Positions 34,233-44,394 of a stretch of 64,000 nt of DNA are shown here, in pieces (within the stretch, counting starts at the first letter, position 1; each line of letters opens with the position of its first letter). The stretch spans positions 751,600 through 815,599 of the forward strand of contig NZ_JH719942.1 of the NCBI RefSeq assembly GCF_000275825.1, read 5' to 3'. Made by a program: the position numbers and the translations under genes. The notes beneath the pieces were generated by a model, which was not told the DNA's origin, ran no database searches, and was given only the letters and a program-made list of their open reading frames with translations. The stretch comes from Saprospira grandis DSM 2844 (GTDB lineage Bacteria; Bacteroidota; Bacteroidia; Chitinophagales; Saprospiraceae).

Positions 34233-34314
34233 AAAGCAGCTTTCCTGCTTTAAGAAACGGCCCAAAATACAAAAGCGTACATTCTCATCTAACATTCATC
34301 TAGACTTTTACAGC

Positions 34315-37300
34315 ATGCCTAACTCCTCTTTTTCTATTCTGCCCCTCTTTTTACTCTTAGCGAGTTCATTGTTTGGGCAAAACTTAACGCCTGTTCAAAT
34401 ACAGCTAAATTGGAGCCCCAGCTTCAAATCTGCAGATGCTCAGTTGCCACAACAAAAGTACCCCCATTTTGAGGGGGCCGTCTATGATGAGAACGAAATG
34501 CTGCCTTATTGGACCTATAGCCTTCGGCTGCGACAAACTAACCAAATTCAAGCCGAATTACAAGGGGCCATTTATGAACCCCTAGCCGTGCCAACCAACT
34601 GGCGCCCCCAACTGCCCGAACAAATCCAAACAGAACAATTATTTGAACGCGGACGCCCCCTGGCCCAAATTAAAGTTTTACCTATTCGCTATAATAGTAA
34701 TAGCGGACAGTATGAGAAGTTAGTGCAAGCGGAGCTAAAAATTAGCCTCTCGCCTAGCCCCTCTCCGCTCGCTCGAAAATCTGTTGTGCATCCGGTCCAA
34801 CAATCCACCCTAGCTAGTGGCCAAATTTATAAACTGGCCGTAAGCGAATCGGGCCTCTATAAAATTAGTCGCCAAGACCTAAGCGCCATGGGCTGGGAGC
34901 CCAACAGCATTAACCCTCAGCAAATTCAAATCTTTGGCAATGGCGGCCAAATGGTCCCAGAAATCATTGGCGATGCCCAAATGATTGACGACCTCCAAGA
35001 ATTAGCCATCTGGGTAGAAGGCGAACAAGATGGCCAATTTGATGAAAATGATTTTGTGCTATTTTATGCCCAAGGCCCCAGAAATTGGCAGTACCAAAGC
35101 AGTACAAACCGCTATCAACATCAACAAAATATCTATAGCGATCAAGCCTGCTATTTTATTAAGGTAAATAGCGCAAATGGCCGCCGTATCAGTAGCCGAA
35201 ATAATGGCAGCAATCCAGACTACAGTAGCAGCAGCTATGATGCCCTGGCCCATTATGAAACCGATGAAATTGCACTCATGGAGGATGTTATTGCCCTGCC
35301 GCCCAGTGGCCGCCTCTGGCTTGGCGCCCCCTTCCAAATTAGCCGAAGCCAAGATTTTAGTTTCGATATTCCCAACCGCCTTCCCAATGAAGAGCTGGCC
35401 GTTCAATCTAGCTTTTTGGCCCGCCTCATTAGCGGAACGGGTAGTGGCAGCCTAATCATCTCTGAAGGCAACCAAAGCAGACAAACCGGAACCCTAGGCA
35501 CCGTCAGTAGCTATGTTTATGCACTTTATGCCCAAACACTTAATCAGAGCTTTAGTTTTGTTCCCGCTAGCAACGGAAGTATTAGCCTCAATTATCAGTT
35601 CAATCACCCTAGCTCTGGCGCAGAAGCTTGGCTAGATTATATCAGCCTGCAAGCCCGCGCAAATCTCCGCTACGAAAACACCCCCCTCTTTTTTAGAGAT
35701 AGCCGCAGCCTTGGCGCCAATCAGGCCCAATATCAAATTGAAAATGCAGGCGCCAATCTCCAACTTTGGGACCTCACAGAATGGGGAAATATCAAGGCCC
35801 AAAACGTTAACCAAACAGGCAGCAATATCAGCTTTGTCGCCCCAGCCGATACCCTCCGAGAGTTTGTCCTCTTTCAGGCCGACAATATTGGCGCGCCTAG
35901 CCTTATTGGCCCTCTAGACAATCAGAATTTACATAATATTACCCAAGCCCCTCAATTACTCATTATTCATCATCCCGATTTTGCTAGCGAAGCCCAACGC
36001 CTAGCCCAACACCGCCAAGAACATAGCGGCATCACTAGCCTAGCCGTAGATATCAACCAAATTTATAATGAGTTTTCTTCTGGCCAACAAGATGCTACCG
36101 CCCTGCGCAATTTCTGCCGCATGCTCTACGAACGCTCTAACGGCAACGATAGCCTGCGCTACCTCCTCCTCTTTGGCGATGGTAGCTTCGACCCCAAGGG
36201 CCTAAGCAAAAAACGAACAGAACATCTCAATTTTGTGCCCAGCTACCAAACCCCCAACACCCTAGAGCCCCTGCGTACCTACACCTCCGATGACTTCTTT
36301 GCCCTTTTGGACCTAGGCGAAGGCAACCCCAATGCCAATCAAGCACTAGATATTGGTGTAGGCCGACTGCCCGCCGCTAGCCTCCTTGAAGCAACAACTA
36401 TGGTCAATAAAATTATTGATTATGATACAAATCCATCAACACAGCAAGATTGGCGCAACCGCCTGACCTTTTGGGCCGATGATCAGGATAATAATATCCA
36501 TATCAATGATGCCGATAATATTGCCCAAACCGTAGCCGCCAATCATCCTAGCTATAATATCAATAAGATTTATTTGGATGCCTACCAACAACAAAGTACC
36601 TCCGGCGGTAGCCGATACCCCGATGTTAATGCCAGTATTCTTCAAGATTTATTCAAAGGAACCCTGGTAGTCAATTATCTGGGCCATGGAGGCTGGGACG
36701 GACTCGCTCAAGAGCGAACCTTTACCCTCAGCGAAATTCAACAAATAAATAATCCCCAAAAATTACCCCTCTTTGTTACCGCCACCTGCTCTTTCGCCCC
36801 CTTCGATGACCCCAATAATCTTTGTGCAGGCGAACAGCTGATCCTCAAGCCCGATGCCGGCGCTATTGCCCTGCTCACAACGGTCCGTGTGGTCCTCGCC
36901 GATGCCAACCAACACCTTACCGCCAATACCTTTGACCAACTATTTTCACCCATCGGCAACCGTATGCCCACCCTAGGAGAAGTCCTCCAAAGAGCCAAAA
37001 ATAATAGCGGCATCCTTAGCGCATCTAACTCTAGAAAATATGTGCTCCTCGGCGACCCCTCGATGACCCTAGCCTACCCCCAAATGCAAGTAGCCACCAC
37101 TAGCATCAACGGACAAGCCCCCAGCGGCGCCGATAGTATCAGCGCCCTGCAGTTGGTCCAAATTGAAGGAGAAGTACAAGACCAAAACGGACAATTACTC
37201 TCCAATTTTAACGGCACCCTCTACCCCACCGTCTTCGATAAGGCCGATACCGCTAAAACCCGTGCAAATGACAGCGATAGCCAAATCCGTAACTTTATCC

Positions 37301-38205
37301 TCCAAAAAAAGGTGATCTTTAAAGGAAGAGCCAGCGTGACAAATGGCCGCTTTAGCTTCTCTTTTATGGTCCCTAGAGATATCAATTATAGCTTGGGCTA
37401 TGGCAAAATATCTTATTATGCCGAAGATGGCCAGAGCATAGACGCTAGCGGCCAATACAACGGCATTGTGGTGGGTGGAACCAACCCCAATGCCGCCGAA
37501 GATAACGAGCCCCCAACAGTTAAGGTCTATATGAATGACCTCAATTTTGCCAAGGGCGGAGTCACTGACCGCAACCCCCTTTTGCTGGTCCAATTAGAAG
37601 ACGATAACGGCATCAATACCGTAGGCAATGGCATCGGCCACGACCTCACCGGCATCCTGAGCTATACCATCGACGAACAAACTTATACCTATAATCTCAA
37701 TGAGTTTTATCAGGCCGAGCAAGACGATTTCCGCAAAGGAAGCATAGAATACCCCCTAAGCAATCTGCCCGAAGGCCTGCATCAGGTCCAAGTGAAGGCT
37801 TGGGACGTATATAATAATATGGGCCAAGGCGAAACGGAGTTTGTGGTGGCCGATAATGCCCAAATGGCCCTCAATAATATTCTCAATTATCCCAACCCCT
37901 TTACGGATCATACCGAGTTTATGTTTGAACACAATTTGCCCAGCCAAGAACTAGAGGTGATGGTCCAAATTTATACGGTTTCTGGCAAATTGGTCAAAAC
38001 AATCCAACAACCCATTAGCGCCGCCGAAAATACCGGCTACCGCATCGATGGCATCCACTGGGATGGCCGCGACGACTTTGGCGACCAACTGGCCCGAGGG
38101 GTCTATATCTATAAACTCAGCCTGAAGGCCGAAAGCCTGTCTGCAGAGGATGAAACAGAAATCAAACAAGAAGCTAGCTTCCAAAAATTAGTGCTATTAA
38201 AATAA
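34315..38205 (+). CDS. porU: Type IX secretion system sortase PorU
   Basis: 1296 residues from the ATG at 34315, which begins a signal peptide (about 1-22, ending SLFGQ); the frame is open 43 codons upstream through repeat DNA. The central gingipain-type (C25) peptidase region has LLLFGDGSFDP, the catalytic His in LGHGGWDG (H791) and the catalytic Cys in ATCSFAPFDDP (C825). The C-terminus has NILNYPNPF and a beta-sandwich with IYTVSGKLVKTI, as in PorU. PorU removes the C-terminal sorting domain of cargo and attaches cargo to A-LPS at the outer membrane. porV follows after a gap containing a repeat. Confidence 0.93.
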   Translation: MPNSSFSILPLFLLLASSLFGQNLTPVQIQLNWSPSFKSADAQLPQQKYPHFEGAVYDENEMLPYWTYSLRLRQTNQIQAELQGAIYEPLAVPTNWRPQLPEQIQTEQLFERGRPLAQIKVLPIRYNSNSGQYEKLVQAELKISLSPSPSPLARKSVVHPVQQSTLASGQIYKLAVSESGLYKISRQDLSAMGWEPNSINPQQIQIFGNGGQMVPEIIGDAQMIDDLQELAIWVEGEQDGQFDENDFVLFYAQGPRNWQYQSSTNRYQHQQNIYSDQACYFIKVNSANGRRISSRNNGSNPDYSSSSYDALAHYETDEIALMEDVIALPPSGRLWLGAPFQISRSQDFSFDIPNRLPNEELAVQSSFLARLISGTGSGSLIISEGNQSRQTGTLGTVSSYVYALYAQTLNQSFSFVPASNGSISLNYQFNHPSSGAEAWLDYISLQARANLRYENTPLFFRDSRSLGANQAQYQIENAGANLQLWDLTEWGNIKAQNVNQTGSNISFVAPADTLREFVLFQADNIGAPSLIGPLDNQNLHNITQAPQLLIIHHPDFASEAQRLAQHRQEHSGITSLAVDINQIYNEFSSGQQDATALRNFCRMLYERSNGNDSLRYLLLFGDGSFDPKGLSKKRTEHLNFVPSYQTPNTLEPLRTYTSDDFFALLDLGEGNPNANQALDIGVGRLPAASLLEATTMVNKIIDYDTNPSTQQDWRNRLTFWADDQDNNIHINDADNIAQTVAANHPSYNINKIYLDAYQQQSTSGGSRYPDVNASILQDLFKGTLVVNYLGHGGWDGLAQERTFTLSEIQQINNPQKLPLFVTATCSFAPFDDPNNLCAGEQLILKPDAGAIALLTTVRVVLADANQHLTANTFDQLFSPIGNRMPTLGEVLQRAKNNSGILSASNSRKYVLLGDPSMTLAYPQMQVATTSINGQAPSGADSISALQLVQIEGEVQDQNGQLLSNFNGTLYPTVFDKADTAKTRANDSDSQIRNFILQKKVIFKGRASVTNGRFSFSFMVPRDINYSLGYGKISYYAEDGQSIDASGQYNGIVVGGTNPNAAEDNEPPTVKVYMNDLNFAKGGVTDRNPLLLVQLEDDNGINTVGNGIGHDLTGILSYTIDEQTYTYNLNEFYQAEQDDFRKGSIEYPLSNLPEGLHQVQVKAWDVYNNMGQGETEFVVADNAQMALNNILNYPNPFTDHTEFMFEHNLPSQELEVMVQIYTVSGKLVKTIQQPISAAENTGYRIDGIHWDGRDDFGDQLARGVYIYKLSLKAESLSAEDETEIKQEASFQKLVLLK

Positions 38206-38211
38206 TTTTTT

Positions 38212-38395
38212 GGGGCTGTCCCGCCCTGCGGGCGGGTCGCTACGCTCTGCAGCTCGCAGGTCTGCTCGGCCCTGCGCCGCCTGCGGCGGCTGGGTCTGGC
38301 CTAACGGCCACTGCGGCGCATCGCTCATCCAAGAAAGGCGCCCTAGGGCGCCGAGCAGGCAGGCCTAAAGCCTGCCTGCGCCTTGGTCCAAAATG
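38212..38395 (+). repeat. GC-rich modular intergenic repeat, plus copy
   Basis: Begins 7 bases after the porU stop. It has the GCTCGCAGGTCTGCTCGGCCC core, the variable stem GCCGCCTGCGGCGGC (38276-38290) and GGTCTGGCCTAACGGCCACT. The remaining 243 bases before porV are AT-rich, with no gene seen. Confidence 0.82.
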
Positions 38396-38638
38396 CTAGA
38401 AATAGCGCTTAAAGTGGCTCAGGCCCAAGTTTGTCCAGTTTTTTTAACAAAACTCAAAGATTTAGCCCTATTTTTAGGCGCCCAAACACAAAAATGTACA
38501 ACTTATCCCAAACTAAAAGACTCCCCTCCCTTAAAACTTATAACTTAATTTTTTATCTATGTAGCAGCTTTACTTTGGGGCCAATACCTTTTAGGTGGCA
38601 GCCCAACTATTATCATCTTAAATTTAATCTAACCTCTT

Positions 38639-39919
38639 ATGCAACAGAGAATCTTGCAGGCCTTCAGTTTTGTTCTAGGCCTAGGAATATTTTTGGGTTT
38701 GCCCGAAGCTAAAGCGCAATGTATCCAAACCCAAGATGGGCAACTCCTTCAACCCGATGGCAGCCCCTGCTCGAATACCATTATTACTGCTGTTCCCTTT
38801 TTGCGCATTACCCCAGATGCTCGCTTTGGCGCTATGGGAGATGCCGGCATTGCCCTAGATGCCGACCCCAATTCTATGCACTTCAATTCTTCTAACCTCG
38901 CCTGGGCCTCTAGCGATGTAGGAGTATCTATGAGTTATACGCCTTGGCTTCGCGCCCTGGGCCTCAATGACGTTTTTCTCTCTTATGTCTCGGTCTACAA
39001 ACACCTAGATGACCGCCAAACCCTAGGCGGCTCGCTGCGCTATTTCTCCCTAGGAGAAATCCAATATACCGACGACCAAGGAAACGCCCTGCAAACGGTT
39101 AGCCCCAGAGAGTTTGAACTCACTGGGGCCTATGCCCGTAAAATGAGCCAAAACTTTTCGGCAGCCATGAACCTCAAGTATATTTATTCTAGCTTAGGAA
39201 CAGGAGTAGCCGCTGGCGGAGAAACCCTTACGCCCGCCCATGCCTTTGCCGCCGATGTTTCCTTTACCTACAACAAACCCATGAAGGTCAATGATAAGGA
39301 AGCGAATCTGCGTATCGGTCTGGCCATGACCAACTTGGGCTCTAAAATTTCTTATACCCAATCTGCCGACCGCGATTATCTGCCCGCCAATATTGGCCTA
39401 GGCTCTGCCTTTACCTATGATATTGATGAGCATAACTCGATCACTTTTGCCCTAGATATCAATAAATTGATGGTGCCTACACCAATTCCCCGCAGCATGG
39501 AAGACGAAAACGGCAACCTAGTTGATAACCCTGAATATGACAGCGATGGAGATAGCGGCCAAGGAGATGGTACCGCCGACTATAAACAGCAGTCTGTGCC
39601 TAGCTCTATTTTCTCTTCTTTTAATGATGCTCCCGCTGGCGCTGGCGAAGAATTTAGAGAACTGATGTACTCTATTGGTATGGAGTATTGGTATAACAAA
39701 CAGTTTGCTGTACGTGCCGGCCACTATAACGAGCATTCTACTAAAGGGAACCGCAAGTACTTTACTCTAGGCCTTGGCCTGAAGTACAATATCTTTAATA
39801 TCAACTTCTCTTACCTAGTGCCTGCTGTAGCCGCCCAACGCAACCCACTAGATAATACGCTTCGCTTTTCGCTTGTTTTTGACTTTGGCGAGGCTCCTGA
39901 ATTTGATACCAAGAAATAA
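38639..39919 (+). CDS. porV: Type IX secretion outer-membrane protein PorV
   Basis: 426 residues with a signal peptide (ending PEAKAQ) and the PorV/LptO-typical N-terminal region PFLRITPDARFGAMGDAGIALDAD..., a conserved opening of this FadL-like beta-barrel. PorV carries T9SS substrates from the translocon to the PorU sortase. It is next to porU in the same direction. A strong terminator follows, so it ends this transcription unit. The two subtilases at 54631 and 58363 carry tails that should be handled by this PorU/PorV pair. Confidence 0.95.
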   Translation: MQQRILQAFSFVLGLGIFLGLPEAKAQCIQTQDGQLLQPDGSPCSNTIITAVPFLRITPDARFGAMGDAGIALDADPNSMHFNSSNLAWASSDVGVSMSYTPWLRALGLNDVFLSYVSVYKHLDDRQTLGGSLRYFSLGEIQYTDDQGNALQTVSPREFELTGAYARKMSQNFSAAMNLKYIYSSLGTGVAAGGETLTPAHAFAADVSFTYNKPMKVNDKEANLRIGLAMTNLGSKISYTQSADRDYLPANIGLGSAFTYDIDEHNSITFALDINKLMVPTPIPRSMEDENGNLVDNPEYDSDGDSGQGDGTADYKQQSVPSSIFSSFNDAPAGAGEEFRELMYSIGMEYWYNKQFAVRAGHYNEHSTKGNRKYFTLGLGLKYNIFNINFSYLVPAVAAQRNPLDNTLRFSLVFDFGEAPEFDTKK

Positions 39920-39952
39920 ACTGCTTTTTTACAAAAAGTTTGTAATATATTT

Positions 39953-39984
39953 GGCCAGCTCCCCCCTTGGAGCTGGCCTTTTTT
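39953..39984 (+). terminator. Terminator of porV
   Basis: GGCCAGCTCC (39953-39962) pairs exactly with GGAGCTGGCC (39969-39978) around CCCCTT, followed by six Ts. Confidence 0.9.
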
Positions 39985-39985
39985 A

Positions 39986-40105
39986 TGGCCTAGCGCTGTG
40001 GAGGGGTGGCCGCAGGCCAGACCCAGCCGCCGAAGGCGGCGCAGGGCCGAGCAGACCTGCGAGCCCCGCAACATAGCGCCGCAAGCGAAGCGCTGCGGAG
40101 GCCCC
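39986..40105 (-). repeat. GC-rich modular intergenic repeat, minus copy
   Basis: Begins right after the porV terminator's T-run and ends GGAGGCCCC. It holds the reversed core GGGCCGAGCAGACCTGCGAGCCC and the stem GCCGCCGAAGGCGGC. Confidence 0.82.
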
Positions 40106-40143
40106 AAAATATCGACTAACAAACAACAGAAAACAATATTCTT

Positions 40144-41262
40144 ATGGCTAACATTATCCCTTTTCGGCCAGTTTTGCCCGACCTCAACGACATTATTTCC
40201 TTTGACGACTTTTTTGGCACCGCCAAACGCAAGTTCCCCCTCTATTATCGAGATGGCTACTACCAAATGGACCAAGAGCCCAGCCTGCTGATTTATCGAA
40301 TTATCCGGCACAACCGCAGCCATACCGGCATTATTAGCTGCACCCATGTAGAGGATTATATTCAGGGCCATATCAAACGACATGAGTTTACTCTGGCCGA
40401 TAAAGAGGCGCGGATGCAAGAGCTTTTTGAGGAGCGCAATGGCGTGATTAAGCCCATTTTGCTCACTTACCCCAATGTGCTAGAAATTGATGCCCTGATT
40501 AACCGCATCACGATTTCTATGCCCCCTAGCTTTAAAATTCCCTTTGAAGACGACCAACATGTATTCTGGCTGCTCAAAGAAGAAGAGCATATGCAGCGGC
40601 TGCAAGAACTCTTTAAGGATAAAATTCCAAGTAGCTATATCTGCGATGGGCACCACCGCATGACCACCGCCGAACGGCTGTATATGCAACATAAAAGTAA
40701 GGAGGCCAAAAATCCTTACCACTATATTATGGCCGCCTATTTTCCCGCTAGCGAAATCCTGATCCATAACTATAATCGCATTCTTAAGTCGCTCAAAGGA
40801 CTTAGTGAAGAGGAGTTTTTGCAAAAACTAGAGAAATATTATGAGGTCAGCCTAGAACCCATGGCCTTCCGCCCGGTCCGCCGTGGCGAAATGGGCTGCT
40901 ATATTAAGGGTCGTTGGCGCAAACTTATTTTAAAGGAAGAATATATCCCTGGCGATGAAACCAGCGTGGCCGACAGCCTAGATGTCCACCTCTTCAATCG
41001 CTATATTTTACAAGATATTTTGGGCATTGAGGATGTCCGAAATGATGTGGAGGTCCGTTATGTAGGTGGCGTAAAAGGCCCCGCGGCCCTAGAGAGAAAG
41101 GTAGACGAAGAATCGGCCTTGGCCGCCTTCAACCTCTATCCCGTGGCCATGGAAGACCTGATTTCTATCTCGGACCTCAGAGGAACCCTGCCCCCAAAAT
41201 CTACTTATGTAGAACCCCGTATGCGCAACGGCTTTACCGCCCAAATGTATAGCAAAATCTAA
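40144..41262 (+). CDS. DUF1015 family protein
   Basis: 372 residues. Family-typical stretches are MANIIPFRPVLP at the start, a central YICDGHHRMTTAERLY (about residues 164-180) and a C-terminal RMRNGFTAQMY. DUF1015 proteins often sit beside serC/serA and are annotated SerC-associated, but no serine genes are here and the biochemical role is not known to me. Length is slightly below the usual 400 or so. It is followed by the cystathionine synthase-type gene with a 97-base gap. Confidence 0.88.
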   Translation: MANIIPFRPVLPDLNDIISFDDFFGTAKRKFPLYYRDGYYQMDQEPSLLIYRIIRHNRSHTGIISCTHVEDYIQGHIKRHEFTLADKEARMQELFEERNGVIKPILLTYPNVLEIDALINRITISMPPSFKIPFEDDQHVFWLLKEEEHMQRLQELFKDKIPSSYICDGHHRMTTAERLYMQHKSKEAKNPYHYIMAAYFPASEILIHNYNRILKSLKGLSEEEFLQKLEKYYEVSLEPMAFRPVRRGEMGCYIKGRWRKLILKEEYIPGDETSVADSLDVHLFNRYILQDILGIEDVRNDVEVRYVGGVKGPAALERKVDEESALAAFNLYPVAMEDLISISDLRGTLPPKSTYVEPRMRNGFTAQMYSKI

Positions 41263-41303
41263 GTATAGTCTTAATGAATGCCTAGAACTTGGCTAGACAG
41301 CCC

Positions 41304-41311
41304 TACTTTTG
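41304..41311 (+). promoter_or_regulatory. Candidate -7 box upstream of the cystathionine synthase/lyase gene
   Basis: TACTTTTG is an exact TAnnTTTG match, 48 bases before the ATG. The nearest TTG (41289) is only 12 bases upstream, shorter than expected. Confidence 0.35.
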
Positions 41312-41359
41312 TATCTTCCCCTACCTTCATTTAAGAATCGAATTAAACGACTTATTTTT

Positions 41360-42499
41360 ATGAAATTCGGAACCAAAGTCATTCACGCAGGTATTGAACC
41401 CGATCCCGCAACGGGAGCGATTATGACGCCCATTTATCAGACTTCTACTTATGCCCAAAGCTCTCCGGGCCAACATAAAGGTTATGAGTATTCTAGAACG
41501 CTCAACCCCACCCGCAAAGCCCTAGAAGATAACTTGGCTGCCCTAGAAAATGGACAGTTTGGCCTTACTTTCGGCTCTGGCCTTGCCGCAGAAGCTGCCC
41601 TTTTGCACCTGCTCGATCCAGGCGATGAGGTGATTTCTACCAACGACCTTTATGGCGGATCTTACCGCCTCTTTACGAAGGTCTTTAGCCGCTATGGCAT
41701 CAAGTTTCAGTTTGTAGGGATGCAGGGCACTGCCGAAATTGAGGCCCATATTACTGAAAAAACCAAGCTCATTTGGGTAGAAACGCCCACCAACCCCATG
41801 CTCAATATTATTGATATTGAGGCCATTTGTGCCGTAGCCAAGAAGCACAACATTATGGTTTGTGTAGACAATACTTTTGCTACGCCTTACCTCCAAAACC
41901 CCTTGGACCTTGGCGCCGATGTAGTGATGCACTCGGTGACTAAATACCTAGGTGGCCACTCTGATGTGGTGATGGGCGCTTTGGTGGTGAAGGATGAAGC
42001 CTTGGCCGAAAAGCTCTATTTTATCCAAAACTCTGTGGGCGCCGTTCCTGGTCCCCAAGATTGTTTCTTGGTCCTTCGTGGCATCAAAACCCTACATCTT
42101 CGGGTACAAAGAGCCAGCGAAAATGCCGCTAAAATTGCCGACTTCTTGATGCAGCACCCCAAGGTAGATAAAGTGTATTATCCTGGTTTGGCCCATCATG
42201 CGGGACATGAAACCGCCAAAAAGCAGATGCGCGGCTTTGGCGCTATGTTGTCCTTTAACCTCAAGGAGGATACCGCAGAAGCTGCCGCTAAGGTGCTCGA
42301 AAAAGTGCATTATTTCACTTGTGCCGAGTCTTTGGGTGGCGTAGAATCGCTCATTGGCCATCCTGCTAGCATGACGCATGCGGCTATTCCCCGCGAAGAG
42401 CGCCTCAAAGTGGGCTTGACCGACTCGATCATTCGCCTTTCTGTTGGGGTAGAAGATGCCGATGACCTTTTGGCCGATTTGGATAAGGCCCTAGGATAG
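41360..42499 (+). CDS. Cystathionine gamma-synthase or gamma-lyase (Cys/Met PLP enzyme)
   Basis: 379 residues from the ATG at 41360 ([11 protein letters not shown]), the normal family start; an upstream frame from 41309 is less likely. PLP elements: [11 protein letters not shown] (PLP phosphate region), [11 protein letters not shown] with the pyridine-binding Asp, and the Schiff-base lysine K195 in [16 protein letters not shown]. Members make cystathionine from an activated homoserine and cysteine (MetB) or split it (MccB/CGL), and sequence alone does not separate them here. A terminator follows, so it appears monocistronic. Confidence 0.9.
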   Translation: MKFGTKVIHAGIEPDPATGAIMTPIYQTSTYAQSSPGQHKGYEYSRTLNPTRKALEDNLAALENGQFGLTFGSGLAAEAALLHLLDPGDEVISTNDLYGGSYRLFTKVFSRYGIKFQFVGMQGTAEIEAHITEKTKLIWVETPTNPMLNIIDIEAICAVAKKHNIMVCVDNTFATPYLQNPLDLGADVVMHSVTKYLGGHSDVVMGALVVKDEALAEKLYFIQNSVGAVPGPQDCFLVLRGIKTLHLRVQRASENAAKIADFLMQHPKVDKVYYPGLAHHAGHETAKKQMRGFGAMLSFNLKEDTAEAAAKVLEKVHYFTCAESLGGVESLIGHPASMTHAAIPREERLKVGLTDSIIRLSVGVEDADDLLADLDKALG

Positions 42500-42528
42500 C
42501 TCCTCCCCTTTTGGAATCTATACGATAT

Positions 42529-42562
42529 AGAGCTGCCGATCTTTTCGGTGGCTCTTTTTTTT
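42529..42562 (+). terminator. Terminator of the cystathionine synthase/lyase gene
   Basis: AGAGCTGCCGA (42529-42539) pairs with TCGGTGGCTCT (42545-42555) with two G-U pairs, followed by a T-run. A GC-rich repeat starts at 42563. Confidence 0.82.
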
Positions 42563-42720
42563 GGGGCCTCCGCTGCGGCTCCGCCTTGCGGCGCTACGTT
42601 TCGCAGCTCGCTGTTCGCTCGGCCCTGCGGCGGCTGCACCGCCTGGGTCTGGCCTGACGGCCACTGCTGCACATCGCTAGGCCGTTTGGCCTTCGGCCAT
42701 AGCAGCAGGTTGAAACCCGC
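42563..42720 (+). repeat. GC-rich modular intergenic repeat, plus copy
   Basis: Starts GGGGCCTCCGCTGCGG at the end of the terminator's T-run. It has the GCTCGCTGTTCGCTCGGCCC core variant, the stem GGCGGCTGCACCGCC and GGTCTGGCCTGACGGCCACT. Bases 42721-42890 hold further GC-rich fragments with GGCCGAAGGCC-type hairpins and no gene. Confidence 0.82.
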
Positions 42721-42892
42721 AGCTTTTAAGCCGCTGCGGCGAGCAAGATGATGGCCCAACAAGCTTGGCTGCGGCCTTTAGGCTGCAGCTAGCAGCAGTG
42801 CCGCCATGGCCGAAGGCCAAACAGCCCATCAAAACCTTTTTGTCCTATTCTGCAGATGCAAAACGGCAGCTTACAGTTGCGGCAAGCTATTC

Positions 42893-43088
42893 TGCGTCTA
42901 GAGGCGGCGAAGCCGCCGGCTGAGGGGCTGTAGCAGGGCCGCCGAAGGCGGCAGACCAAAGCGGCGCAGCCGCTGCAGGGCCGAGCAGACCTGCGAGCTG
43001 CGACAACCAGCCCCTATAGGGGCGTCAGTTCGATGACCAACGGGAATAAATGGCCCGACCCAAGGCCGAAGGCCGCAGGGGCAGCCCC
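42893..43088 (-). repeat. GC-rich modular intergenic repeat, minus copy facing the previous one
   Basis: Contains TCTAGAGGCGGCGAAGCCGCCGGCTGAGGG, nearly the same as the start of the copy at 58050, the reversed core GGGCCGAGCAGACCTGCGAGC and the GGGGCAGCCCC end. Bases 43089-43285 after it hold no recognised gene. Confidence 0.82.
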
Positions 43089-43285
43089 AAAACAGCCTCC
43101 TAAAGGCATAATAAAAGGGTGAAAAATTAGGCTATTGTGTAGATGAGTAGCGGCCTTAGGGGGCCAAAAAAGGAAATCATCTAGGGACTTAGGCGAAGAG
43201 AAGGCTTTAAAATCTTTAGAAAAGCAGTATTTTGAGGGTAGTTCAGTGCTTGATCGGCTTTATTTTGACACTTAAAACGATATTG

Positions 43286-43879
43286 ATGGGGCGATTATAT
43301 TTTTTGTTTTGCTTTCTTTTGTTTTGGCAGTTTGCAATGGGGCAAGTGCAGCCTCCATCTTGGGCTTGTCGGGATATAGTGGGGTTAGCGGGAGAGCAAA
43401 TTGATAGTTTGCAGGTCCTTTATTTGCATGAAAAGGAGCTAGAAGACTGGCCCCAAGAGATGCGGCAGGCCAAGGGATTGAGGCGGCTTTGGCTGAGGAA
43501 GATGAGTTATATGGACCTGCCCCTTATTTTGGAGCAATTGCAATATCAGCCGCAGTTAGAGCAGCTCTTTTTGAGTGAGAACGAGCTGGCCTTTTTGCCG
43601 GCCAGCATTGCTAATTTGCAAGCCTTGCGCATTTTGTATTTGGACCAAAACGAGCTAGATCAGTTGCCTGAAGCCTTGGGGCAATTGCAAGATTTGGAAG
43701 AATTGCATTTGGGGGATAATCAGTTGGAGCAATTGCCTGCTTGGTTAGAAGATTTGCCTAATTTGAGAAAGCTCTATCTGCAGGGCAACCCTTTGAGTCA
43801 GGAGACCGATGAAAGTAGAGCGGCTTGGGAAGAACTATTTAAAGAAAAGAAAATTCATTGTCAATGGAACAAACAGTAG
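43286..43879 (+). CDS. Secreted leucine-rich repeat protein
   Basis: 197 residues from the ATG at 43286, giving a clean signal peptide (LYFLFCFLLFWQFAMGQ). About six LRRs of the bacterial 23-residue type follow, for example LEQLFLSENELAFLPASIANL and the next repeats with LYLDQNELDQLPEALG. The C-terminal end is charged without a sorting domain. The 3' end overlaps the DinB gene by 16 bases, and the next gene also overlaps, so the three form one translationally coupled group. Likely a binding protein of the periplasm or cell surface. Confidence 0.85.
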   Translation: MGRLYFLFCFLLFWQFAMGQVQPPSWACRDIVGLAGEQIDSLQVLYLHEKELEDWPQEMRQAKGLRRLWLRKMSYMDLPLILEQLQYQPQLEQLFLSENELAFLPASIANLQALRILYLDQNELDQLPEALGQLQDLEELHLGDNQLEQLPAWLEDLPNLRKLYLQGNPLSQETDESRAAWEELFKEKKIHCQWNKQ

Positions 43880-44394
43880 CACGTCCGGAAGCGGGAGAAT
43901 TTGCGCCTTTTTATGCCAACTACATCAACTTGGTTCCGGCTAGGCCCATCTTGCCGCAGTTTCAGTTGAATATGGACAAAACCCTTGAGTTATTGGGGCA
44001 TTTACCTTTGGAGGCTGGCAATTTTGCCTATGCCGAGGGCAAGTGGAGCATAAAGGAATTGGTACAGCACTGCATAGATACCGAGCAAATCATGTTATAT
44101 AGAGCCCTGCGTTTTGTTCGGAACGATGGGCAGGCCTTGGCTGGATTTGATGAAGACGCTTATGTTGAGGCCCTTAATTTGGATCAGCGGAAGCTTTCGG
44201 ATCTTTTAGCGGATTGGCAGAGTTTGCGACAATTTAGTCAGCGGTTTTTTTTCCATCTTCGGGCAGAAGATTGGCTAAAGTTGGGTGTAGCTAGTGGCAA
44301 AACTTGTTCGGTTCGGGCCTTGGCCTACATCATCTTGGGTCATGAAAGTCATCATCGTAATATATTAGAAGAACGTTACCTTCCTTATGTCTAA
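43864..44394 (+). CDS. DinB-family protein
   Basis: 176 residues. The four-helix DinB fold is suggested by W(S)IKELVQHCIDTEQIM (about residues 61-77, first metal His) and ILGHESHHRNILEERYL near the C-terminus with the other two His ligands. DinB proteins include bacillithiol- or mycothiol-type transferases and metal hydrolases; the substrate is unknown. The ATG at 43864 is two codons after an in-frame TTG. It overlaps the LRR gene by 16 bases and the radical SAM gene by 8. Confidence 0.9.
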   Translation: MEQTVARPEAGEFAPFYANYINLVPARPILPQFQLNMDKTLELLGHLPLEAGNFAYAEGKWSIKELVQHCIDTEQIMLYRALRFVRNDGQALAGFDEDAYVEALNLDQRKLSDLLADWQSLRQFSQRFFFHLRAEDWLKLGVASGKTCSVRALAYIILGHESHHRNILEERYLPYV

